This document shows, one piece after another, positions 8,835 through 15,974 of a stretch of DNA of 64,000 bases; position 1 is the stretch's first letter, and every line of letters starts with the position of its first letter. A program made the translations under genes and the position numbers. The DNA is from Micromonospora sp. NBRC 110009 (lineage in GTDB: Bacteria > Actinomycetota > Actinomycetes > Mycobacteriales > Micromonosporaceae), in NCBI RefSeq assembly GCF_030518795.1, contig NZ_CP130427.1, forward strand, positions 6,138,001-6,202,000, in the 5' to 3' direction. Under the pieces are notes generated by a model. That model did not search any database. It was not told the origin of the DNA and saw only the letters and a program-made list of their open reading frames with translations.

Positions 8835-9866
8835 GTGGACTCACCCGAGGTTGCAGCGCTGTTCGACCAGGCTGTGGAGAGGTCGCGGGTGGGTATCGCC
8901 TCCGACGACTACGAGGACATGTGGGAACTGCTGCACCGAGCAGCCAAGGCCGGCCGGTTCGCTGCAAGCCTGGCCATCACGCAGATGACCTCTCTTGACG
9001 TAGCGGTGCGGTCGACCGCGTGCGATCTGCTTGGCGTCGCCAGCCAGACGCACGAGGAGATCCGCGAGGACGCGGCGGCGGCGCTGCTCTCGTTGGCCGC
9101 GAACGAGGCCGACGACGAGGTGAGGTGGTCCATCGCGCGGGCGCTCGGCGCCACCGATGATGCCCGTGCGACGCCGGTGCTGGTCAGCCTTGCCGGGAGT
9201 CCCGACCCCGAGATTCGGCTCGAAGTGGCGATGTCGCTGCCGGCCGTGCTGGTCGACGACGCAGATCAGGCCGGCGTGACGGCGCTGGTCGATCTGTGCG
9301 GTGACCTTGACCCGCAGGTGCGCAACTGGGCCGCGTTCGGTCTGGGCTGGCAGAGCACCGCCGACGGACGGATGGTCCGGCAGGCGCTGTGGGAGCGCAC
9401 CAGTGACAGCTACGGTGAGGCCCGCGAGGAGGGTATCCGGGGGTTGGCTCGGCGGCGGGATCAGCGGGCACTGCCGCTGGTGGCTGATCTGCTTGCCCAG
9501 CAGAGCGTCCACCCCTTCACCTTCGAGGCTGCCGGCTTTCTGGGCCACCCGTCGTTGGTGCCGCTGCTCGAGAGCTTCGATCCCACCAGCCACGGCGTGG
9601 CCGCAGCACTACGGGAGTGCGATCCCCTACGCCGCGCCCGCCGCGACGCCTCCGCCATGATGCTGTTCGATACCCTGCACGCCCGCCTGCCCGACGTCGA
9701 AATGGCGATATTCGCCGAACGTTTCGAGCTTGGCCTGGAACTCGAGGTCACCGGCGGGACCGACGGCAACCGGACGGCGCGGTGGTCGGTGGAGGCCCTG
9801 CTTGCGCGCGCCGGAGGCGATCCGCAGCTGGCCGCGCAGTTGGCTGCAGACGACCTGATGTCATGA
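8835..9866 (+). CDS. HEAT-repeat protein
   Basis: This 343-residue soluble protein is built from repeated helix pairs with the HEAT/PBS-lyase pattern, for example DVAVRSTACDLLGVAS, DEVRWSIARALGATDD, DPEIRLEVAMSLPAVL and DPQVRNWAAFGLG, each spaced about 35-40 residues. The GTG start at 8835 lies 7 nt after CACGAT (8822-8827), again a leaderless arrangement. HEAT-repeat proteins of this kind are generally scaffolds for protein contacts. There is no partner gene alongside, so the role is unknown. Confidence 0.82.
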   Translation: MDSPEVAALFDQAVERSRVGIASDDYEDMWELLHRAAKAGRFAASLAITQMTSLDVAVRSTACDLLGVASQTHEEIREDAAAALLSLAANEADDEVRWSIARALGATDDARATPVLVSLAGSPDPEIRLEVAMSLPAVLVDDADQAGVTALVDLCGDLDPQVRNWAAFGLGWQSTADGRMVRQALWERTSDSYGEAREEGIRGLARRRDQRALPLVADLLAQQSVHPFTFEAAGFLGHPSLVPLLESFDPTSHGVAAALRECDPLRRARRDASAMMLFDTLHARLPDVEMAIFAERFELGLELEVTGGTDGNRTARWSVEALLARAGGDPQLAAQLAADDLMS

Positions 9867-10185
9867 AACGTCGGTGCCCCCGGGCCAGGCCGAGCTGCCG
9901 GCATGGCACCTCGCCACCAAGGATCCGGCGTTATCGCGCCGAGTGATGTCCGGGACGTAGGTGGGTCAGGTCTCCGCCAGCCCGCGATGCAGGTACACCC
10001 CGAGGCAGTCGCGAAAGGCGATCACCGGGCGCTAGCTCCAGGGAACAGTGTCCGACACCTGTGGCCGGGCTAAAGGGCTTGGCTTGGCTCTACGGATGGC
10101 TGTACGGCGCTGTCATGTGTCAAGATCTCGGCGCGCGTCGTCGTACGCTCCGGCTGATACCGGGGCCAGCCGTAAGGGAGCGCCC
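9867..10185. other. Intergenic region, probable minus-strand gene relic
   Basis: No intact gene is seen in 319 bases. Around 9968-10030 on the minus strand about 20 codons read RPVIAFRDCLGVYL and end in TGA just inside the region, preceded by an in-frame stop. That looks like the last codons of a lost gene. The plus strand ends with an AAGGGAG Shine-Dalgarno site for the next gene. Confidence 0.25.
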
Positions 10186-10683
10186 ATGGAGATCCGGGTC
10201 AACAAGCCGTTCGATCCCGCCCGGCTACTCGCTGACCTACGGATCATCTACGGCGACACTCTGCACGCCACACGATCCTTCGCCGTAGCCGCTGTGGCCG
10301 TCGGTGCTGGCGGCGCAATCCTGCTCCTGGCCCTCTCCGGCATGAGTGGTCTCGTGGTTGTCCTACTGGCGCTGGCGGTCTACGGCGTCTACCTCGGCTT
10401 CGGCAATTCGCGATCTCTACAGCGGGCGGTGTCCGACCTCCCCGAGATCTGCCAGCACGAAGCGCTGCTCATCGTGACCGAGGACCGGATCATCCAGGAG
10501 CAGCCGTCGATCCGTAGCGAGATCCTGTGGACAGCCATCACCCGGGTCGTCGAAACCGACGCTGGCTGGCTCCTGTTCTACGGCCCCCGCCAGGCGATCT
10601 CGCTACCCAGAGAGGGTATGGACCACGAACAGGAGCTACAGTTCCGGGCCCACCTCACTGCGCCTGCATCGGTGGCAGCCTGA
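10186..10683 (+). CDS. YcxB-like membrane protein
   Basis: The ATG at 10186 follows an AAGGGAG ribosome-binding site. The 165-residue product has a short N-terminal cytoplasmic part, a hydrophobic hairpin (AVAAVAVGAGGAILLLAL and VVVLLALAVYGVYLGF), and a C-terminal domain with ILWTAITRVVETDAGW and YGPRQAISLP. That matches the YcxB-like C-terminal domain (a PH-like fold). Function in the family is not established. It is monocistronic and convergent with the DinB gene. Confidence 0.7.
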   Translation: MEIRVNKPFDPARLLADLRIIYGDTLHATRSFAVAAVAVGAGGAILLLALSGMSGLVVVLLALAVYGVYLGFGNSRSLQRAVSDLPEICQHEALLIVTEDRIIQEQPSIRSEILWTAITRVVETDAGWLLFYGPRQAISLPREGMDHEQELQFRAHLTAPASVAA

Positions 10684-10813
10684 GAGATGCGACGTCAGAC
10701 TGTCGCGGTCGACCACCGTTGCCGGGCGGCGGTTACCACATCGGGGTGGCCTGGGCTGAGCGCCGCGGCGTGCAGCGCCCAGGCGAGCCGTCCACCGGCC
10801 TCCGACAGAAAAC

Positions 10814-11389
10814 CTAGTTGCTGCGTTTGCTGGCGTCGAGGGCAGCCTGCTCCACTCGCTGACGGTAGTCCAGCCACCATGGCGCGTCGGCGGGGGGCAG
10901 GTTGTCGTTCCTGGGCAGCAGCCCGGCCGCGCCGTCGATGAGTTCCCGCACGATGTCAGCGTGGCCGGCGTGCCGTTGCGTTTCCGCGATGACGTGGACC
11001 AGGACGTGGTGCAACGTGACCGCTGCATCGCCCCACCATGGCACTCGGCCGACATCATTCAGCGCAAGGGCTTCGATGGTGGCGTCGGCGTGGGCGCTCG
11101 CGCGACGGTACAAGTCGACGATCTCTTCGCGCGTCTCATCCGCGGTCGCCCACATGTCGGCATTGGTCTCCGCCCCGTCGCCGACGTACGGCAGCTCCTG
11201 CTCGAACGGCCGGCCGAACACGACGCCGAAGTAGAGGATCTCGCAGACCGCTGAGTGTTTCACCAGACCGAGCAAGTTGGTGGCGGTCCGGGTCAGCGGG
11301 CGCCGAATATCGTATTCGCTGAGCCCGTCGAGCTTCCACAGCAGCGCGTCGCGGCCGCCCTTCAAGTAACTGTGCAGGTCTGCCTTCAT
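10814..11389 (-). CDS. DinB/DUF664 family protein
   Basis: This 191-residue protein has the four-helix DinB-like fold of the DUF664 group: MKADLHSYLKGGRDALLWKL at the start, a TNLLGLVKHSA segment supplying the first metal-ligand His, and AETQRHAGHADIVREL carrying the last two His. Related actinobacterial proteins include mycothiol-dependent transferases and isomerases, so a thiol-transferase role is possible but unproven. A CATCGT box lies 6 nt before the ATG on the minus strand. A second member of the superfamily lies at 29.3 kb. Confidence 0.8.
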   Translation of the reverse strand: MKADLHSYLKGGRDALLWKLDGLSEYDIRRPLTRTATNLLGLVKHSAVCEILYFGVVFGRPFEQELPYVGDGAETNADMWATADETREEIVDLYRRASAHADATIEALALNDVGRVPWWGDAAVTLHHVLVHVIAETQRHAGHADIVRELIDGAAGLLPRNDNLPPADAPWWLDYRQRVEQAALDASKRSN

Positions 11390-11591
11390 GGTGCCACGAT
11401 GGCATCTGGTTGGGTGTCGGCGCTGCCCCGGATGACCCAGGCGATGAGTGGCATACCTGGGTGGCCGGCGTCAAGCGAGGCCTGACGCCCCGCGCCGCGA
11501 CGAAGCCCGGGGTGGGGATGCGGCGTGAACGGCCGACGCCGCCAGGCTGTCAGCGTTGCGGTTGATGCCCGGACCAGGCCGGCTGAGCCGC

Positions 11592-12005
11592 TCACTTCCG
11601 CCGAAACGTGCAGCGCTCGTTGCTGTCGGGATCGCCGATGAAGAAGAACATCTCGTCGTCATCGGCGAGCCAGTCGTCCCAGGCAAAGTTCTCGGGCGGC
11701 CCGAAGCGTAGGTTCACCGTCTGGTAGGGCGAGAGCGCTTCCGGCGCTTCCAACTCCCAGGTTCCCTGCCCGCTGTCCGGTTCGAAATCGAGTGGCTCAT
11801 CTTTAGTTGCACAGGCGCGGAGAGCTGCGGCGGTGAAGGTGCCGTCGGAGTTGACTTCTAATGTCGCTCCTTGATCATTGACCCAGGTGCCGGCAAGTTC
11901 TTCCTGCGTGAGGTGGGGTGAGGGGCCGACTGGTCCGCACCCCCACGCGCAGCCACCAACAAGCAGCAAGCTGACCAGCAAAGTCCAAGTTCGGCGTACC
12001 GACAC
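11592..12005 (-). CDS. Lipoprotein of unknown function
   Basis: The GTG at 12003-12005 follows TACCTT by 6 nt (leaderless pattern) and opens a type II signal peptide, VRRTWTLLVSLLLVGGC, whose Cys should be lipidated. The mature part (about 115 residues) contains LAGTWVNDQGATLEVNSDGTF, reduced here to a lipocalin-like or META-like reading: a short beta-rich protein with a calycin-style GTW motif and a final Cys-containing strand. Homologues with this layout are common in actinomycetes and uncharacterised. The frame continues upstream into a methyltransferase relic, so the longer start is not credible. Confidence 0.65.
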   Translation of the reverse strand: MSVRRTWTLLVSLLLVGGCAWGCGPVGPSPHLTQEELAGTWVNDQGATLEVNSDGTFTAAALRACATKDEPLDFEPDSGQGTWELEAPEALSPYQTVNLRFGPPENFAWDDWLADDDEMFFFIGDPDSNERCTFRRK

Positions 12006-12009
12006 TCCG

Positions 12010-12290
12010 GCAAGGTACAGGAGGGATGCCGGCCGGCCAGCTCCAGCGTCTCGCCGAATCCGCCGAACGCGTGTGTCGACCCGACGCACAGCACCAAGTC
12101 GTAATCGCCGTCCGGCACGTACGTCCGGGCGTCGCGCTCGTGCAGGGTGAGCCGGTCGGCGAGGCCGCGTGCGGCGGCGGCGCTGCCGGCGCGTTTGAGG
12201 CGTACGGGCGGACGTCTACGCCGACCGCGTCTGCGCTCTTGGAGCCGGCAACGAGGGTGACCTGGCCGGTATGGTCCCGGTGCCGGCAGT
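12010..12290 (-). pseudogene. Frameshifted class I SAM-dependent methyltransferase relic
   Basis: Minus-strand translation gives methyltransferase pieces in different frames: AVGVDVRPYA (the motif I/II acidic loop), then LKRAGSAAAARGLADRL, then PDGDYDLVLCVGSTHAFGGF (the post-motif II strand and loop). A frame change is needed after VRPYA, no start codon region is left, and the sequence stops making sense just upstream of the lipoprotein gene. It is therefore the middle of a decayed methyltransferase gene, not an active one. Confidence 0.55.
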
Positions 12291-12329
12291 CGCGGCCCGC
12301 AGACCAGACGGACGTTGAGTGAGGTGACG

Positions 12330-14294
12330 ATGTTCCTGTGGGTGCATTACGTCGATATGGTGATCGCGTTGCTGGCCGTGCCCATCGCCGTCGCCGCGGG
12401 CTGGGTCGTGATGCGTCTCCCGGCCTCGACAGGCTCAGGGCCTTCGCGGCTGCGGCGTCTGCTGTTCGGGCTGTTGCTCGCCGGCGCTGCGCTGCGGGTG
12501 GTTGCTGCTCTGCTTCTGCTGCGAAACGGGTGGGACTTCGCCGGGCCGAGGTTGGTGTTCGTCGCCCCGGCGCTGGTGCTCGTCGCGACGGTTCATCGGG
12601 TGTGGGTGCGCCCGATGCTGCGATCGCCAGGTGGTGAGTCGCGGATAGCCGCCTGGCCCGGCGCCTACTGGGCGGCGACGGCCGCAGTTGGTGTGGTGCT
12701 GGTGGCCAGCGCTGCCCAGCTGGCCGGTATGCGTGCCGCCGCAATGACCGGAGCGGTGGTGGTCGGCGCCGCTGCGATGGGATCGGTGTGGCGACGGACC
12801 GGACGAAGCCGGGGGTCAGCCGGCCGGTGGTGGCGTACGGCGGCGAAGGGAGCCCTCGGCGTCGCGGTGGCCGCTGCGGTGCTCGTGGGATGGTCCACCG
12901 CCAGCCAGTTGCCGGCGCGCAGCAGCATGATCGGCGGCCCCGTTGACACCGGCGGCGGCGGCATGACCGACCATAGCCGGCACGGTGGTGTCAGTGTGAC
13001 CACGTTGACCGGCACCGATACCGGGGGCGCACCGGTACGTCGGTTCACCTTGACGGCGGAGCCCGCCGCGGTCGAGCTGGACTCGGGCCAGCAGGTGCAG
13101 GCGTGGACGTTCAATGGCGTCACTCCTGGCCCCGAGCTGCGGGTCCGGCAAGGGGATCTGGTGGAGGTGACGCTCGTCAACCGGCTGCCCGGCGTGGGAG
13201 TGACGCTGCACTGGCACGGCGTGGACGTGCCCAACGCCATGGACGGCGTCGCGGGGGTGACCCAGGACGCGGTGGCGCCGGGAGGCCGGTTCGTGTACCG
13301 CTTCCGGGCCACGCAGGTCGGCACGTACTGGTACCACTCACATGAGATGTCCTCGATCCAGGTGCGTCGGGGCCTGTTCGGGGCGTTCGTGGTCCTGCCC
13401 GCCGAGGCACCAGAGCAGGGCGCTGCCGTTGACGAGACGGTACTGCGGCACACCTGGGTGGACGAGGACGGCGTCGCGACGCTCGGGGTGACCACCGGCG
13501 TGCAGCGGAGACAGGTACCGGCCGGCCGGCCGGTACGGTTACGGCTGGTCAACACCGACGGCAACCCCGCCACCTTCACTGTCACCGGCGTCCCGGTACG
13601 GGTCGTCGCGATCGACGGCACCGGGGTACATGAACCGAACATTCTCAACGGGGTGCGGATCCTGGTCGGCGGCGGAGCCCGTTACGACCTCGCGTTCACC
13701 ATGCCCGACCAGCCGGTGGTCCTACACGCGGACGGCCCGACAATCGTCTACAGCCCCGACGGGAACGCCGGCCCGGGCGGTGAGGGGCCGGCGCCGGCGT
13801 TACTGAACCCCGCCCGCTACGGCACCCCCGCAACCACCCCGTTCGGGACGGCCAGCCACGTCGACCGGCGCTTCACGCTACGCGTCGACGAGCGGCTCGG
13901 CTTCTACGACGGCCGCCCAGCAGTGCTGTACACGCTCAACAACCGATCGTTCCCGGACGTGCCGATGCTCATGGTCTCCCCCGGTGACCTGGTCGAGGTC
14001 ACCTACGTCAACCGCAGCGGCCAACACCATCCGATGCACCTGCACGGCCATCACATGCTGGTCCTCAACCGAAACGGCCGGGCCACAACCGGGAGCCCCT
14101 GGTGGGTCGACACCCTCGACGTCGGGCCTGGGGAGACCTACCGGGTAGCGTTCCGGGCGGACAACCCCGGGATCTGGATGGATCACTGCCACAACCTCGA
14201 ACACGCCGCGAATGGGATGATCTTGCACCTGGGCTACGCCGGAGTCACCAGCCCCTTCCACACCGGGGCCGGCACCGCCAACCACCCGGAATAG
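12330..14294 (+). CDS. Membrane-anchored multicopper oxidase
   Basis: The 654-residue protein starts at the ATG at 12330, 5 nt after GAGG. Residues 1-200 hold about five hydrophobic helices (DMVIALLAVPIAVAAGWVV onward), unusual for this family. The rest is a two- or three-cupredoxin oxidase with all copper motifs: HWHGVD and WYHSH, then HPMHLHGHH and HCHNLEHAANGM, where the last Met is the axial type 1 ligand. It should oxidise copper(I) or phenolic substrates on the outer face of the membrane. It lies 256 bp before an ArsR regulator transcribed the same way, which could indicate metal-responsive control, although ArsR repressors more often sit upstream of their target. Confidence 0.9.
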   Translation: MFLWVHYVDMVIALLAVPIAVAAGWVVMRLPASTGSGPSRLRRLLFGLLLAGAALRVVAALLLLRNGWDFAGPRLVFVAPALVLVATVHRVWVRPMLRSPGGESRIAAWPGAYWAATAAVGVVLVASAAQLAGMRAAAMTGAVVVGAAAMGSVWRRTGRSRGSAGRWWRTAAKGALGVAVAAAVLVGWSTASQLPARSSMIGGPVDTGGGGMTDHSRHGGVSVTTLTGTDTGGAPVRRFTLTAEPAAVELDSGQQVQAWTFNGVTPGPELRVRQGDLVEVTLVNRLPGVGVTLHWHGVDVPNAMDGVAGVTQDAVAPGGRFVYRFRATQVGTYWYHSHEMSSIQVRRGLFGAFVVLPAEAPEQGAAVDETVLRHTWVDEDGVATLGVTTGVQRRQVPAGRPVRLRLVNTDGNPATFTVTGVPVRVVAIDGTGVHEPNILNGVRILVGGGARYDLAFTMPDQPVVLHADGPTIVYSPDGNAGPGGEGPAPALLNPARYGTPATTPFGTASHVDRRFTLRVDERLGFYDGRPAVLYTLNNRSFPDVPMLMVSPGDLVEVTYVNRSGQHHPMHLHGHHMLVLNRNGRATTGSPWWVDTLDVGPGETYRVAFRADNPGIWMDHCHNLEHAANGMILHLGYAGVTSPFHTGAGTANHPE

Positions 14295-14550
14295 CCCTGA
14301 GGGGGCGACCACCTGCCCGACGGCGAAGGCGTGGCGGACGGCGGGGCGCATCCCCTCGCGGATACCGAACCGAGCCCCACCGCCTGACGCACCAGTGTTG
14401 TCCGTCCGCCGGTCACTCGTCGGGCAGGGGCCAACACTCGCTCATCCGGCCGCTGACCCGGCCCGGGACAGGCCAACGGGGCTCCCTGCCCGCAACCTGA
14501 CGGTGACCGGGTCCTGATTCCACCGACCTATCGATGGTGTTGGTGCAACG

Positions 14551-14922
14551 ATGGAAGGCGTGGGAACTGTGAAATCTGATTCGCCTGCCGTCTCGCCGCT
14601 CGCTGGCGAGCCGATCAAACGTGCCGATGCCGAGCGGCTCGCGGGAGTGCTGAAGGCGTTCGCCGACCCGGCCCGGCTGCGACTGCTCAGTCTGATCCAG
14701 TCCGCTCCGGAGGGCGAGGCGTCCGTGAGTGACCTCACCGCGCCGCTTGGTCTCTCCCAGCCGACCGTCAGTCATCACCTTCGGATCCTCACCGAGGCCG
14801 GCCTGCTCGAGCGCGAGAAGCGGGGCGTCTGGGCGTACTACCGCCTGGTGCCGTCCGCGATCGCGACGATCGCCGACCTGTTGACTCCGCCGCGCAAGCG
14901 GGCGACGAAGAAGGCCCGCTGA
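14551..14922 (+). CDS. ArsR family helix-turn-helix regulator
   Basis: This 123-residue winged-helix repressor contains the ArsR core LKAFADPARLRLLSLI, a recognition helix GLSQPTVSHHLRIL and the wing LEREKRGVWAYYRLVP. The loop before the recognition helix lacks the ELCVCDL metal motif, and I see no Cys at all, so classical alpha3 metal sensing is unlikely. The ATG at 14551 and a GTG at 14569 are both possible starts. The sequence before it (14520-14545) has a loose dyad around ATCGAT that could be its operator. Confidence 0.85.
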   Translation: MEGVGTVKSDSPAVSPLAGEPIKRADAERLAGVLKAFADPARLRLLSLIQSAPEGEASVSDLTAPLGLSQPTVSHHLRILTEAGLLEREKRGVWAYYRLVPSAIATIADLLTPPRKRATKKAR

Positions 14923-15271
14923 GCGCACCCTCGAAGGCCGACCCCGGGTCCTGTTCCCGCCGCCTTACGGGCCCGACATTCACACGATGATCGGCGGCGG
15001 CAAGTAGTTGCCCGTCACGGGCGGGGCTCGGGTCGCGTGACAAGGTCATCAACCGAACCGCCAGCGGGCCGCCTCGAGGTAATCGTCGTGGGCTTCTTCC
15101 GACTGCCGCATGCTCGGATAACGATCACCGCGGTACCTTCGCTGCAGCAGTGTGACCCTGTGTGCACAGGTCGGACGCGCCTGAAACGGGTCCGGTAGGC
15201 AACCCGGGCCGAGCGCGGGTAGGCGGCGGGTGTCGAACCGGATCGTCACGAGGGCGCGAAGGAGGATCGTC
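14923..15271. other. Intergenic region
   Basis: No secure gene in 349 bases. On the minus strand at 15049-15150 about 34 codons have protein-like composition and end in TGA, but no start codon with a ribosome site precedes them, so this may be another gene remnant. An AAGGAGG ribosome site at about 15258-15264 belongs to the next gene. Confidence 0.3.
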
Positions 15272-15850
15272 ATGGCAGCGACCCGGCAGATCCTGTTCAT
15301 CCAGGGCGGCGGCGCGGGCGCGCACGACGAATGGGACGACAAGCTGTTCGACAGCCTGAGGCGGGAACTCGGGGACGGGTACGAGGTCCGCTACCCGCGC
15401 ATGCCCGACGAGGACGACCCGAGCTACGCCAGGTGGAGCGCGGCCATCCGGCGTGAGATGAAGGCCTTGGACGACGGCGCGGTCGTCGCCGGCCATTCGG
15501 TGGGCGGGACGATCCTCATCAACGCGCTCGCCGAGCGACCACCGGAGCCGGAGCTCAGGGCGATCGTGCTGATCGCCGCTCCGTTCGTCGGCGCGGGCGG
15601 CTGGCCCGGCGACGAGTTCGAGCTGCCGCATGACCTCGGCGCGAGGCTGCCACAAGGTGTGCCGGTGCACGTGTTCCATGGACTCGAGGACGAGACCGCT
15701 CCACCGTCGCATGCTGACCTGTACGCCCGCGCCATCCCGCAGGCACAGCTGCACCGGCTGCCCGGGCGCGATCACCAGCTGGACAACGACCTGAGCGAGG
15801 TGGCGAAGACGATTGGTCCTGACTGCCTCGGACCCGTCACCCAGGCATAG
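15272..15850 (+). CDS. RBBP9/YdeN-type alpha/beta hydrolase
   Basis: The ATG at 15272 follows AGGAGG by about 7 nt. The 192-residue product is a small alpha/beta hydrolase without a lid: an N-terminal strand QILFIQGGGAGAHDEW, nucleophile in VAGHSVGGT, an acidic loop FHGLEDETAPP and the catalytic His in PGRDHQLDND. The size and layout match serine hydrolases of the RBBP9/YdeN group. It is cytoplasmic and monocistronic, followed by a terminator-like hairpin. Confidence 0.8.
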   Translation: MAATRQILFIQGGGAGAHDEWDDKLFDSLRRELGDGYEVRYPRMPDEDDPSYARWSAAIRREMKALDDGAVVAGHSVGGTILINALAERPPEPELRAIVLIAAPFVGAGGWPGDEFELPHDLGARLPQGVPVHVFHGLEDETAPPSHADLYARAIPQAQLHRLPGRDHQLDNDLSEVAKTIGPDCLGPVTQA

Positions 15851-15851
15851 C

Positions 15852-15907
15852 GAAGAGCCCGGGAGCCCTTCTGATCGACAGCCAGGGCTTCGGCGCTCGG
15901 GTTTCTT
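15852..15907 (+). terminator. Probable intrinsic terminator of the hydrolase gene
   Basis: AGCCCT (about 15864-15869) pairs with AGGGCT (15884-15889), and an outer CCCG pairs with CGGG across a bulge. The stem is followed by TTTCTTC (15902-15908). Imperfect stem, but a T-rich end is rare in this DNA. Confidence 0.4.
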
Positions 15908-15974
15908 CACCGGCGAGAGACGGCCGTGACGCTGTGCCGGCCAGGGGATGCTCCGGCCGGCACAGCGCCACCGA

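Noticed and set aside
15049..15155. Minus-strand 34-codon protein-like tail
   Set aside because: The composition is plausible, but there is no start codon with ribosome site and no recognisable family. It may be a relic.
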